The notes under the pieces are model-generated. The model was given only the letters and a program-made list of their open reading frames with translations. It made no database searches and was not told the DNA's origin. A program made the position numbers and the translations under genes. From the NCBI GenBank assembly GCA_028686135.1, contig JAQUCP010000003.1:1-64000 (forward strand): a stretch of DNA of 64,000 nucleotides, read 5' to 3'. Shown here piece after piece: positions 26,295 through 35,433 of this stretch (the stretch's first letter is position 1; every line of letters starts with the position of its first letter). The stretch comes from UBA12481 sp012523435. Its GTDB lineage: Bacteria; Bacteroidota; Bacteroidia; Bacteroidales; UBA12481.

Positions 26295-27269
26295 TCAATC
26301 TAGTGATTGTCCACCAAGCTTTGACATTTCAATCAGTTCCTTGTACTCAGCTGGTGTAATATCGGTGAAAAGATAATTGATCGGATCGACATGCCGACCA
26401 CTTCGTCTCACTTCAAAATGAAGGTGTGGTGCGACAGAAAGCCCAGTATTACCACTCTCTGCAATCACTTGGCCTCGCTTAACCTCATCCCCCACTTTGA
26501 CCAGTATCTTGCTCAAGTGTGCGTAGAAAGTCTCATAATTGTAACCGTGATCAATGGTCAAATGAACACCATACCCACCAAATCCCTTGGAGGTATGAAC
26601 ATCCACAACCCGGCCATCACCAGCTGCCCTGACTTTTGTTCCAACCGGGGCCGTGAAATCAACCCCCATGTGAGGACGATAAACTTTTAGAATCGGATGT
26701 AACCTGCGATGCGAAAAAAACGAGGCAATACGAGTATATCGCTCCAATGGTACAATGGATGGAATCGCCGTGGCCATCTTCTGCTTGTCAAGAGCCATCT
26801 CAAAGATTTCATCAAAAGAACGCGACTGGACATAAACCTTGTTCATAATCTTATCAAGCCGGACAGCAGTCTCCAGGACAATATCCGAGTTCTTGTAGCC
26901 GCGCAAATCGGCATATCGGTTTACCCCACCAAAACCCGCATTCCGCAGCGTTGACGAGATCGGATCAGATTCGAAAATGACACGGTAAATATTATCATCC
27001 CGATTCTGTAAATCAGTAAGAACCTCCTCAACCTGATCCAGTTTCTTCTCCGTTAACTCATACTGAGTCCTGAGAAATACTAACTCACGCCTGAAAATAC
27101 GCTCCTTGGGCAGGTCGTAAAACATGGAAATGATCAACAACATACCACCACCCACAACCAGGCTAGAAATCAAATAGGCCATCACACGCCAAAGCTTTTG
27201 GGTGATGGTTAACTGTATGCGGTCATAAGATAGGGACTCCGGATTGAATCGATATCTGAATTTTGCCAT
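26295..27269 (-). CDS. Membrane-anchored M23 family metallopeptidase
   Basis: A 324-residue protein with an N-terminal cytosolic segment, one membrane helix (about 28-50), a coiled-coil-like stretch (about 57-95), and a LytM/M23 domain (about 190-300). Zinc ligands are H200 and D204 (HMGVD) and H284 (HLHFEV); H251 in YAHL is the likely catalytic helper. All are present, so it should be an active peptidoglycan endopeptidase facing the periplasm. It is the first gene of the minus-strand operon with MerR, Nif3-like and zinc-ribbon genes, and is driven from a promoter interleaved with that of alaS. Confidence 0.92.
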   Translation of the reverse strand: MAKFRYRFNPESLSYDRIQLTITQKLWRVMAYLISSLVVGGGMLLIISMFYDLPKERIFRRELVFLRTQYELTEKKLDQVEEVLTDLQNRDDNIYRVIFESDPISSTLRNAGFGGVNRYADLRGYKNSDIVLETAVRLDKIMNKVYVQSRSFDEIFEMALDKQKMATAIPSIVPLERYTRIASFFSHRRLHPILKVYRPHMGVDFTAPVGTKVRAAGDGRVVDVHTSKGFGGYGVHLTIDHGYNYETFYAHLSKILVKVGDEVKRGQVIAESGNTGLSVAPHLHFEVRRSGRHVDPINYLFTDITPAEYKELIEMSKLGGQSLD

Positions 27270-27306
27270 TCTTTAACTTAGCTTGCAACTTCACATTAAA
27301 CGCTGG

Positions 27307-27338
27307 TTGCGCAAAATTATTGAAATAATCTAACTTTG
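27307..27338 (+). promoter_or_regulatory. alaS promoter
   Basis: TTG at 27307-27309, a 21-base spacer, then TAACTTTG at 27331-27338. This fits the Bacteroidota sigma-ABfr promoter form at both elements. Initiation near 27345 would leave a leader of about 30 bases before the ATG at 27375 and excludes the in-frame ATG at 27336 as the start. Confidence 0.7.
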
Positions 27339-27341
27339 CAA
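27312..27341 (-). promoter_or_regulatory. Promoter of the M23-MerR-Nif3-zinc ribbon operon
   Basis: Read on the minus strand: TTG (27341-27339), a 19-base spacer, then TAATTTTG (27319-27312). Both elements fit the Bacteroidota consensus. Initiation near 27305 would give a 36-base leader to the ATG at 27269. The site overlaps the alaS promoter almost completely. Confidence 0.65.
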
Positions 27342-27374
27342 GGATTTTTCGTAACCGCAATTTGTACAAACTCA

Positions 27375-29999
27375 ATGAATTCCAAAATAATACGCCAAAA
27401 GTTTAAAGACTTTTTTGCTTCGCACGGACACCAAATTGTCTCCTCCGCTCCGATGGTTATCAAGGACGATCCCACCCTGCTTTTCACCAACGCCGGTATG
27501 AATCAGTTCAAAGATTTCTTCCTCGGAACCCAACAGCCAACCTATCCGAGAGTGGCCAATTCCCAAAAATGCTTGCGCGTGTCGGGTAAACATAACGACC
27601 TGGAGGAGGTGGGCCACGATACCTACCATCACACGATGTTCGAAATGCTGGGCAATTGGTCTTTTGGCGATTATTTTAAGGCAGAAGCCATCCAATTAGC
27701 CTGGGAATTCTTAGTTGATACGGTTGGTCTCGCTCCCGATCGCTTATATACCACCATCTTCGAAGGAGATGCCGAAGAGCTTATCCCCCGTGACGATGAA
27801 TCCTATCAATTGTGGCTCAGATACCTCGATAAATCACGAATCCTGGAAGGATCAAAAAAAGATAACTTCTGGGAGATGGGCGAAAGCGGACCATGCGGAC
27901 CGTGCTCCGAGATCCATATCGATTTGCGCAGCGAAGAAGAGCGCATGCAAGTACCTGGTAGCAAGCTGGTTAACACTGGCCATCCGCTGGTTATTGAGAT
28001 CTGGAACCTAGTGTTTATCCAGTTCAACCGGAAATCAGATGGCTCACTGGAACAGCTCCCACAAAAACATGTGGATACCGGAATGGGATTCGAAAGACTC
28101 TGCATGGCCCTGCAGGGGAAAAAATCCAATTATGATACTGACCTGTTCCAAACGCTGATTTCTGCTATTGCAGCCATCACAGAGAAATCATACGGAATTG
28201 ATCCTCAAATTGATATCGCCATGCGTGTGATAGCCGACCATATCCGGGCTATCGCATTTTCAATTGCCGACGGACAGCTGCCATCCAATAACGGGGCAGG
28301 ATACGTCATTCGCCGAATCCTCCGAAGAGCCGTCCGCTACGCCTTTACTTTCCTCGATAAACGAGAACCCTTTATGTCAGGGCTGATTCCCGTACTTGCC
28401 AATGAAATGGGCGAAGCCTTCCCCGAACTTACCGCACAACAGAATCTAATCGCTACAGTCATCACCGAAGAAGAGACCTCCTTTTTACGTACCCTCGACC
28501 TCGGCATCCACCGGCTCGACCAAATCATGGCCGACCAGCAACCTAACACCCCCGTTAGCGGAAAAGCAGCCTTTGAACTATACGACACCTTCGGATTTCC
28601 ACTTGATCTCACTCAACTAATTCTTTCTGAGAAAGGTTTAAATGTTGATATCCAAGGGTTTAATACGTACATGGAGGAGCAAAAATCACGCTCAAGGCAA
28701 GCCAGTGGGCAGGAGACAGCCGACTGGGTCATTCTCCACGAAGGCGAAAACCCGGTATTTGTTGGATATGACCAGCTAACTGCTGAAATCCGGTTAACCC
28801 GTTACCGGCAGGTGAAATCAAAAAAATCAAGTTACTACCAGTTGGTGTTCGACCGCACCCCTTTCTATGCCGAAAGTGGCGGCCAAGTAGGTGATACCGG
28901 CACAATCTCAGATAGCCATGAAACCATCCAGATTACCGATACACGGAAAGAAAATAATCTCATCGTACACCTTGCCAACCAGCTTCCAAAAAACCCCCAA
29001 TCTACCTTCTTTGCCCAAGTCAAAGAAGGCAAACGATTGGATACCATGCGTAACCATACGGCAACACACCTGTTGCACCATGCATTGCGTAAAGTCCTAG
29101 GCCAACATGTGGAACAAAAAGGCTCCTTGGTACACCCCGACTACCTCCGGTTCGATTTTTCACATTACCAGAAAATGACCGAAGATGAGATCTTGAAAGT
29201 TGAAACTATTGTTAATCAGTTGATTAGAGAGAATATCAGCTTGACAGAAATTCGGGACCTACCGATGGACCAAGCCCGCAAAATGGGAGCAATGGCGCTT
29301 TTTGGTGAAAAATATGGCGACCGGGTTAGGGTGATCCGCTTTGGGGATTCCATCGAATTATGTGGGGGAACACACGTCAGTGCCACCGGCCAGATCGGGT
29401 TGTTTCGCTTAACCTCCGAAAGCAGCATTGCGGCAGGGATTCGGAGAATTGAAGCCTTGACCGGCTTCCGTGCTGAAAATGAGGCCCGGGAGAATGCCCG
29501 CCTAATTCAGGAGCTCTCCGGTTTCCTGAAAACAGGGAAAGGTCTGGTTGAATCGGTTTTAATGATGCAGGAGGAAGTTACCCAGCTGCGTAAAAAGATC
29601 GAAGGTTTTGCCAAAGAACAACAAAAATCCATCAAACGAGACCTGTCAGGCAGAGTGAAAGAGTTACCTGGAGTCCAGGTGATCTGCGAGCGCGTTGAGC
29701 TGGACGATCCTGCCTTGGTCAAAGACCTCGCTTATCAGCTTAGAGGTGAAATGGAAAACCTTTACCTTGTCCTTGGGACCCTCATCAACGGCAAACCAAA
29801 TCTATCAGTCATGATTTCGGATGAACTGGTGAAAAAACTGGGACTGAATGCCGGTGCTATTGTTCGGGAAAGTGCCCGTGAAATGGAAGGAGGTGGTGGA
29901 GGCCAGCCATTCTTTGCAACTGCTGGCGGGAAAAACCCGGCCGGACTCGACAAGGCCATGGCAAAAGCCGTAGAACTGCTTGGGGAAAAACTGAAATAA
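27375..29999 (+). CDS. alaS: Alanine--tRNA ligase
   Basis: An 874-residue class II synthetase when begun at the ATG at 27375 (MNSKIIRQKFKDFFASHGH), which matches the usual N-terminus and lies downstream of the predicted transcription start. Domains are the aminoacylation core (about 1-440; DDPTLLFTNAGMNQFKDFFLG), the editing domain with HTATHLLHHAL and CGGTH zinc ligands, and the C-terminal Ala domain ending in a glycine-rich GGGGGQPFFA. All expected motifs are present and the length is normal. Its stop directly abuts that of the convergent lipid kinase. Confidence 0.97.
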   Translation: MNSKIIRQKFKDFFASHGHQIVSSAPMVIKDDPTLLFTNAGMNQFKDFFLGTQQPTYPRVANSQKCLRVSGKHNDLEEVGHDTYHHTMFEMLGNWSFGDYFKAEAIQLAWEFLVDTVGLAPDRLYTTIFEGDAEELIPRDDESYQLWLRYLDKSRILEGSKKDNFWEMGESGPCGPCSEIHIDLRSEEERMQVPGSKLVNTGHPLVIEIWNLVFIQFNRKSDGSLEQLPQKHVDTGMGFERLCMALQGKKSNYDTDLFQTLISAIAAITEKSYGIDPQIDIAMRVIADHIRAIAFSIADGQLPSNNGAGYVIRRILRRAVRYAFTFLDKREPFMSGLIPVLANEMGEAFPELTAQQNLIATVITEEETSFLRTLDLGIHRLDQIMADQQPNTPVSGKAAFELYDTFGFPLDLTQLILSEKGLNVDIQGFNTYMEEQKSRSRQASGQETADWVILHEGENPVFVGYDQLTAEIRLTRYRQVKSKKSSYYQLVFDRTPFYAESGGQVGDTGTISDSHETIQITDTRKENNLIVHLANQLPKNPQSTFFAQVKEGKRLDTMRNHTATHLLHHALRKVLGQHVEQKGSLVHPDYLRFDFSHYQKMTEDEILKVETIVNQLIRENISLTEIRDLPMDQARKMGAMALFGEKYGDRVRVIRFGDSIELCGGTHVSATGQIGLFRLTSESSIAAGIRRIEALTGFRAENEARENARLIQELSGFLKTGKGLVESVLMMQEEVTQLRKKIEGFAKEQQKSIKRDLSGRVKELPGVQVICERVELDDPALVKDLAYQLRGEMENLYLVLGTLINGKPNLSVMISDELVKKLGLNAGAIVRESAREMEGGGGGQPFFATAGGKNPAGLDKAMAKAVELLGEKLK

Positions 30000-30923
30000 T
30001 CAGGGAACCAGGAAGTTAAGCACTCCCGGCAGACATTCAAACTCCAAGGGAACGTTGCCTTCCAGCTCGCCATCAGCTTCAACAATGCTGACTGCTTTTT
30101 CCTCCTCAACCTTCAGGCTGGATGTCCGGTAGTAAAACACTTCAGGATGATCCACTTTCCGGCAAGCCCTGAGGTTCGCAAAGTTTTTTAGATAATGTAT
30201 GATGCTGAGCTTCCCGAGAATTACCACCTCAAACAACCCATCATCCATCCGGGCTTCCGGAGCAATGCCAAAACCACTCCCAAAATATCGACCGTTGGCT
30301 ACTACCAAGCTCAGAACCGGTCCCTCCCAGGAAAATCCATCCCAAGTGACTTTAATATGCTTGTGGCGAAAAGTTACGAACGTGGCGATCACCGACAGGA
30401 AAAAGGTGAGCGTGCCTCCAAGAACTTTCTTCCTCAGGTGAACACCATTAACCCGGGCAACCACATCAGCCCCTAAACCCAGATCGGCAATGTTATCGAA
30501 ATAGCGGACGAAAAGTGACCCATCCTTTTTCCGGAAGCGGAGTGCCCCGGCATCCAGTTTTACGGGAGCCGACTTTTCCAGCAAAGCCTCAAACTGATCC
30601 AAGTCGCGCCGAATTCCCAACCCACGGGCAAAATCATTGCCTGTACCATAGGGAAGCAGCCCCAAGATTACCTGATCGCGCCTGGAATCCTGACACTTAA
30701 GGTATCCGTTAATGACCTCGTTTAGCGTACCATCTCCACCAACTGCAACAAGATAGTCACACCCCTCCTCTATCGCCTGATTGGCAAGAGACTCAGCAAC
30801 CCGGGGGCAGGTCGTTTCATACATTCGAACCGTATAATTGGATTGAAACCTTTCAATCAAAGTAGCTTTGACCGACTTTTTCCCCCTGATCTTGCCGTGA
30901 AGAATAAAACCAATTATCCTCAT
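30000..30923 (-). CDS. Diacylglycerol kinase-family lipid kinase (DgkB/YegS-like)
   Basis: A 307-residue protein with the DAGK catalytic signature: GGDGTLNEVING (about 82-93) and LLPYGTGNDFARGLG. The C-terminal half is the matching beta-sandwich domain (VVANGRYFGSGFGIAPEARMDDGLFEVVIL). The family phosphorylates diacylglycerol, or in some cases other lipids such as sphingoid bases; the substrate is not readable here. It is cytosolic and membrane-associated by family habit. It is convergent with alaS and has its own -7 box upstream. Confidence 0.92.
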   Translation of the reverse strand: MRIIGFILHGKIRGKKSVKATLIERFQSNYTVRMYETTCPRVAESLANQAIEEGCDYLVAVGGDGTLNEVINGYLKCQDSRRDQVILGLLPYGTGNDFARGLGIRRDLDQFEALLEKSAPVKLDAGALRFRKKDGSLFVRYFDNIADLGLGADVVARVNGVHLRKKVLGGTLTFFLSVIATFVTFRHKHIKVTWDGFSWEGPVLSLVVANGRYFGSGFGIAPEARMDDGLFEVVILGKLSIIHYLKNFANLRACRKVDHPEVFYYRTSSLKVEEEKAVSIVEADGELEGNVPLEFECLPGVLNFLVP

Positions 30924-30964
30924 CCATTTTGCTGCCTACATTACAGGTCCTGATGCAGGCGGCA

Positions 30965-30972
30965 CAAAAGTA
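30965..30972 (-). promoter_or_regulatory. -7 box of the lipid kinase gene
   Basis: TACTTTTG on the minus strand matches TAnnTTTG, 41 bases upstream of the ATG at 30923. No -33 TTG at the right distance was seen. Confidence 0.45.
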
Positions 30973-31030
30973 AGGAACTTTTCCGGTTTGGGGCCATTCT
31001 CGGGATAAAGGTTTTTGAATCAAGTTATTT

Positions 31031-31038
31031 TATATTTG
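31031..31038 (+). promoter_or_regulatory. -7 box of the aldo/keto reductase gene
   Basis: TATATTTG matches TAnnTTTG. Initiation about 7 bases later (near 31045) falls after the ATG at 31040 and before the ATG at 31055, so it decides the start of the next gene in favour of 31055. Confidence 0.5.
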
Positions 31039-31054
31039 CATGGAAACGAAAACT

Positions 31055-32041
31055 ATGACTTACCAAGCTTCCAAAAGCCGCTATGATTTAATGAATTACA
31101 AACGGTGCGGCTCCAGCGGTATTCAACTACCGGTCCTCTCTCTGGGATTATGGCACAACTTTGGCGAAGTCGATCCCTTCTCCAACGCCCGTCAAATGCT
31201 ACTCGATGCTTTTGACCACGGAATCACCCACTTCGATCTGGCCAATAATTATGGTCCCCCGCCCGGAGCTGCAGAATCCACCTTCGGCAAAGTTTTGTCA
31301 TCAGACCTAAAAAACTATCGCGACGAGCTCATTATCAGCACAAAAGCCGGATACCTGATGTGGCCTGGTCCGTACGGAGATCATGGCTCCCGAAAGTACC
31401 TACTCGCTTCGCTCGACCAGAGCCTGCGGCGAATGAAACTCGACTATGTGGATATTTTCTACTCCCACCGATTCGACCCGGAAACCCCGCTGGAAGAAAC
31501 CATGAGCGCCCTGGATCAGGCTGTCAGATCAGGAAAAGCACTCTATGCCGGGATTTCAAACTATTCGCCGGAGCAGACAATCAAAGCCTTGTCAATCCTG
31601 CAAAACCTCGGCACACCCTGCCTTATTCACCAAGCTAAGTTCTCCCTGCTACGGCCAGAACCGTTACACGGACTAAACCAGGTGCTCCTGGATAATGGTG
31701 TCGGATGCATCGCATTCTCCCCTCTGGCTCAGGGTATTCTTACTGACCGATATCTAAAAGGTATCCCCTCCGACTCACGTGCCGCCAAAGCTCATGGGTT
31801 TCTGAAAAAAGAAGAAATCTCCGACGAAGTCCTTCAAAAGGTCGGACGGCTTAATCTACTCGCTAACAATTGGGGAATCTCCCTAGCCGAACTGGCCCTG
31901 AACTGGGTAAAAAGTCATCCGTTCATCACCTCAGTCCTGATCGGAGCAAGCTCACCCAGTCAACTCGAGACAAATCTACGGATTGCTCAAATGCCGGACT
32001 TTACTCCGAACGAACTTGCAGCCATCCATTCTGCATTGTAA
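31055..32041 (+). CDS. Aldo/keto reductase, YghZ/GpmR-like
   Basis: A 328-residue NADPH-dependent reductase. It resembles E. coli YghZ (L-glyceraldehyde 3-phosphate reductase) in MNYKRCGSSGIQLPVLSLGLWHNFG and in the AKR tetrad region: Asp in FDLANNYGPPPGAAE, Lys in STKAGYLMWPGPYG, and His in DIFYSHRFDP. I use the ATG at 31055 (MTYQASKSRYDLMNY), which matches the YghZ N-terminus and the upstream promoter; an ATG at 31040 would add five residues. The acyl-CoA ligase gene follows after 19 bases. The true substrate is uncertain, since these enzymes reduce many aldehydes. Confidence 0.9.
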   Translation: MTYQASKSRYDLMNYKRCGSSGIQLPVLSLGLWHNFGEVDPFSNARQMLLDAFDHGITHFDLANNYGPPPGAAESTFGKVLSSDLKNYRDELIISTKAGYLMWPGPYGDHGSRKYLLASLDQSLRRMKLDYVDIFYSHRFDPETPLEETMSALDQAVRSGKALYAGISNYSPEQTIKALSILQNLGTPCLIHQAKFSLLRPEPLHGLNQVLLDNGVGCIAFSPLAQGILTDRYLKGIPSDSRAAKAHGFLKKEEISDEVLQKVGRLNLLANNWGISLAELALNWVKSHPFITSVLIGASSPSQLETNLRIAQMPDFTPNELAAIHSAL

Positions 32042-32060
32042 CCAACACAAACTCAGCAAT

Positions 32061-33851
32061 ATGGAAATCACACGCGTTTTTGAAGTTGTGGATTATGCCC
32101 TCAAAACATATCCACGCACCGACGCACTGGCCTCAAAGGTTGACGGGCAGTGGGTAACTTGGTCAACCCAGGAATACACACGAATCGCCCGTCAAATCAG
32201 TATAGGACTACTAGCCCTCGGGTTTAAAAAGGGCGACAAAATTGTCACTGCCTCCAATAACCGCCCAGAATGGAACTTTCTCGATATCGGGATGATGCAA
32301 ATCGGTGTGGTGCACGTTCCAATCTACCCTACTCTGAGCCTGGAGGAAACAGAATTCATCCTGAAACATTCCGATGCCCGGATGGCTGTCGTCTCCGACG
32401 CTGGATTGTATAAAAAGTTCAAGATTGCCATGGCCCAAGCTCCCAACATAGAGAAACTCTATACCTATAATGAGGTAGAAGGAGCACCCAACTGGAAAGA
32501 AATCGCCGAACTGGGAGAAAAACAAGAAACCGATCTAGGACCAACAGTCGATGAGATCAAATCGGGCATCACAACAGATGAACTCTTTACGATCATCTAC
32601 ACCTCAGGAACCACCGGAGTCTCAAAAGGCGTGATGCTGTCACACCGAAATGTCATCACCAACTTTCACGATGCGTTACATCTACTCTCCCTTGACCATA
32701 ACGACCGTGCTCTTAGTTTCTTGCCATTATGCCACGTTTTTGAGCGCACTGTACATTATGCCTATCAACTTCAGGGGTATGGCCTTTATTACGCCGAAAG
32801 CCTCGGCACCATTGTTCAGGACCTTCAGGATGTTAAACCCGGAATGTTCGTTGCCGTTCCCCGCATCTTTGAGGTGATGTTCGATAAAATCATTTCAAAG
32901 GGTAAAGCCCTGAAAGGGATTAAAAAACAAGTCTTTTTCTGGGCTGTCAACCTGGGACAGAAGTTTGAGTTTGGTGGAATCAACGGAGCCTGGTACTCCT
33001 TCAAACTAAAGGTTGCCAACATGCTGGTTTTCAAGAAGTGGCGCGAGGCTCTGGGTGGAAGAGTCCAGGTTGCAGTCTCAGGTGGTGCAGCTTTACAGCC
33101 CCGACTGGCACGCGTTTTCTCGGCCGCCGGCATTGTGCTCCAGGAGGGATATGGACTGACGGAAACCTCTCCGGTGATCGCCGCCAATGAAAAAAATTAT
33201 CCTGATATCATGATCGGCACAGTCGGATTGGTGATGAAAAGCCTGGAGGTGAAAATTGCCCATGACGGCGAAATCATCGTCCGTGGCCCTTCGGTCATGT
33301 TGGGATACTATAAAAATGAGGAGCTCACTCGTGAAGTTATCGACGAAGAGGGCTGGTTTCATACCGGCGATATCGGCGAACTGGTGGAAGGACGATTCTT
33401 GAAAATCACCGACCGTAAAAAAGAGATCTTCAAGAATTCGGGTGGGAAATACATCGCTCCACAATCGATCGAAAATCGGTGTAAAGAGTCGTTCTTCATC
33501 GAAAATAGCATGGTAATCGGTGAAAATCAGAAATTTGCCTCCGCACTGATCTCCCCAAACTTCAGGTTCCTGCACGACTACTGCTCTCGAAAAAAAATCC
33601 ACTATCGTGATAATTCCGAACTGATCAGTAAACCGGAGATCATCGCACGGTATCAGGAAGAGATCAATACCATCAACAAAAAACTGCCACCCCATGAACA
33701 GATTAAACGGTTCAGACTGGTGGTTGATGAGTGGACCAGCGCAACCGGAGAACTATCACCAACCCTGAAACTCAAAAGGAGTATCCTCCACCAGAAATAT
33801 GCCTCCACCATCCGGGAGATATACTCCATGTCAAAGGCAGATGAGGAATAA
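32061..33851 (+). CDS. Long-chain acyl-CoA synthetase (AMP-forming)
   Basis: A 596-residue adenylate-forming ligase when begun at the ATG at 32061 (MEITRVFEVVDYALK); the longer frame from 31983 overlaps the preceding gene. Motifs are the AMP loop YTSGTTGVSKGVMLSHRN, the aromatic-rich GYGLTETSP, the hinge TGDIGELVEGRFLKITDRKKEIF, and the GGKYIAPQSIEN lysine region. The length and the long insert (about 285-350) are typical of eukaryote-like long-chain fatty acid CoA ligases (FadD15 type). It activates fatty acids for oxidation or lipid synthesis. A strong terminator lies 31 bases after the stop. Confidence 0.94.
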   Translation: MEITRVFEVVDYALKTYPRTDALASKVDGQWVTWSTQEYTRIARQISIGLLALGFKKGDKIVTASNNRPEWNFLDIGMMQIGVVHVPIYPTLSLEETEFILKHSDARMAVVSDAGLYKKFKIAMAQAPNIEKLYTYNEVEGAPNWKEIAELGEKQETDLGPTVDEIKSGITTDELFTIIYTSGTTGVSKGVMLSHRNVITNFHDALHLLSLDHNDRALSFLPLCHVFERTVHYAYQLQGYGLYYAESLGTIVQDLQDVKPGMFVAVPRIFEVMFDKIISKGKALKGIKKQVFFWAVNLGQKFEFGGINGAWYSFKLKVANMLVFKKWREALGGRVQVAVSGGAALQPRLARVFSAAGIVLQEGYGLTETSPVIAANEKNYPDIMIGTVGLVMKSLEVKIAHDGEIIVRGPSVMLGYYKNEELTREVIDEEGWFHTGDIGELVEGRFLKITDRKKEIFKNSGGKYIAPQSIENRCKESFFIENSMVIGENQKFASALISPNFRFLHDYCSRKKIHYRDNSELISKPEIIARYQEEINTINKKLPPHEQIKRFRLVVDEWTSATGELSPTLKLKRSILHQKYASTIREIYSMSKADEE

Positions 33852-33875
33852 AAAAGAAATAAGGCTAAGGAAGAT

Positions 33876-35351
33876 TTACCGAAGAGTGTCGCCCTGATGC
33901 GGCACTCTTTTTTTTCGGATCAGGAGCAACAGCAAAAATGTTACTAACCCGTTGAATAACAGCAATTCGAACCCGAAAACATACCCATTGAAAAGCCTTC
34001 CCGAATAGAGCTGAGCAAGAAATGTGGCTATCGGTGAAATGAGCACCACCAAGGGAACCAGACGATCCCGAACCTGCCACCGGGTAAACATGCCAAACAC
34101 AAATAGGCCTAATAACGGCCCATACGTATAACCTGCAATCGTAAAGATCGTATCAATAATGCTCTTGTTATTCAAAGACCTGAATAGCAGTATAATAGCT
34201 AGAAATACCGCTGATAAAACCAAGTGTACCCGGTAGCGCGTTTTTCGGGTAATAGCCTCTTCCGATGCGCCTTTATTGAGGATGTCAATGGTGATGGAGG
34301 TGGTTAAAGCTGTCATGGCAGAATCTGCGCTGGAGAATGCAGCAGCCACTAGTCCTATAATAAACACGACTGACACGGCCGGATGAAGGTAACCCTGCAT
34401 CGCAATCATCGGAAACAGGTCGTCGGCCAAACCTGGTATGCCGATTTGCTGGGCAGCAGCAAACAGAATCAGGAGCCCACCCAACATCAAGAACAGAAAA
34501 TTGATAGGAATATAAGCCAGGCTCGACCAAAACATATTCTTTTGCGACTCTCTCAACGTTCTACAGCTGAGGTTTTTCTGCATCATGTCCTGGTCCAGGC
34601 CTGTCATAGTGATCGTTATGAACATCCCACCCAGGAAATACTTGATGAAATGCTTCCGATCACCGGCAAAATCCTCCCAGAAAAAAATCTGCCCCATGCC
34701 TTCTTCCCGAATCCGTCCCCAGGCTTCCAATAGGCCGAGGTTCAGGTCTTTCAGGACAAAGACAATGGTCAAAACTAAAGCAGAAACCAGGAGCAGCGCC
34801 TGTAGGGAATCGGTCCAGATAATCGTTTTAATCCCACCCCGGTAGGTATAAAGCCATATCAATCCTATGGTAATCAATACGTTAGCCCAGAAAGGAATAT
34901 TCAAGGCATCAAACAGGGTCATTTGCAGGACGGCCGACACAATAAACAAGCGCGCAGCCGATCCAATGGTTCGGGATAAGAGAAAATAGAAGGCTCCCGA
35001 CTTGTAGGACCAGAATCCAAACCTTTGACCGAGGTAGGTATAGATCGAAGTCAGCCTTAGCTTGTAATAAAGAGGTAAAAGAATCCAGATAATCACATGA
35101 TATCCGGCTAAATAGCCGAAAACCATCTGCATATAGGCAAACTGGCTAGAGAGGACCCATCCGGGTACCGAGATAAAAGTAACCCCAGAGATCGAAGCAC
35201 CGAGCATTCCAATAGCAACAATGTACCAAGGAGATTGTCGGTTTCCGATGAAGAAACTCTCATTGTTGGCGCCACGGCTGGTAATCTTGGAGATTATCAA
35301 GAGCAGCGCAAAATATCCAACTAAAATGATTGCAATCCAGACAGGGCTCAT
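33876..35351 (-). CDS. Sodium:solute symporter (SSS family)
   Basis: A 491-residue transporter when begun at the ATG at 35351 (MSPVWIAIILVGYFALLL), which starts directly at the first helix. A longer frame from 35492 would run into recR on the other strand. About 13 hydrophobic helices are visible, with SSS-like segments such as NNESFFIGNRQSPWYIVAIG, SISGVTFISVPGW and SSADSAMTALTTSI near the seventh to ninth helices. The latter resembles the Na+-binding Ser/Thr-rich region. The solute cannot be read. Its 3' coding end overlaps the terminator of the convergent acyl-CoA ligase. Confidence 0.9.
   Translation of the reverse strand: MSPVWIAIILVGYFALLLIISKITSRGANNESFFIGNRQSPWYIVAIGMLGASISGVTFISVPGWVLSSQFAYMQMVFGYLAGYHVIIWILLPLYYKLRLTSIYTYLGQRFGFWSYKSGAFYFLLSRTIGSAARLFIVSAVLQMTLFDALNIPFWANVLITIGLIWLYTYRGGIKTIIWTDSLQALLLVSALVLTIVFVLKDLNLGLLEAWGRIREEGMGQIFFWEDFAGDRKHFIKYFLGGMFITITMTGLDQDMMQKNLSCRTLRESQKNMFWSSLAYIPINFLFLMLGGLLILFAAAQQIGIPGLADDLFPMIAMQGYLHPAVSVVFIIGLVAAAFSSADSAMTALTTSITIDILNKGASEEAITRKTRYRVHLVLSAVFLAIILLFRSLNNKSIIDTIFTIAGYTYGPLLGLFVFGMFTRWQVRDRLVPLVVLISPIATFLAQLYSGRLFNGYVFGFELLLFNGLVTFLLLLLIRKKRVPHQGDTLR
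33882..33915 (+). terminator. Rho-independent terminator after the acyl-CoA ligase gene
   Basis: Stem 33882-33892 pairs with 33899-33909 (11 pairs, one G-U), loop CCTGAT, followed by T to 33915. It acts on the plus strand. It lies inside the last codons of the convergent symporter gene. Confidence 0.85.
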
Positions 35352-35385
35352 CACACTAAATCGACCCGCAAATAAACGGAAAAAA

Positions 35386-35416
35386 TTGCGAATCGGCCTT
35401 AAGGGTGTTATTTTTG
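35386..35416 (+). promoter_or_regulatory. recR promoter
   Basis: TTG at 35386-35388, a 20-base spacer, then TATTTTTG at 35409-35416, an excellent match to the Bacteroidota promoter. Initiation near 35423 leaves about 11 bases before the recR ATG at 35434. It sits in the 82-base gap between the divergent symporter and recR. Confidence 0.72.
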
Positions 35417-35433
35417 ACCCTAATTCTGATCTG

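Noticed and set aside
31983..32060. Extended N-terminus of the acyl-CoA ligase
   Set aside because: It overlaps the aldo/keto reductase end and reads as out-of-frame shadow sequence; MEITRVFEV at 32061 is the natural start.
35221..35433. Extended N-terminus of RecR
   Set aside because: It overlaps the divergent symporter and lies upstream of a well-formed promoter whose start site precedes the ATG at 35434.
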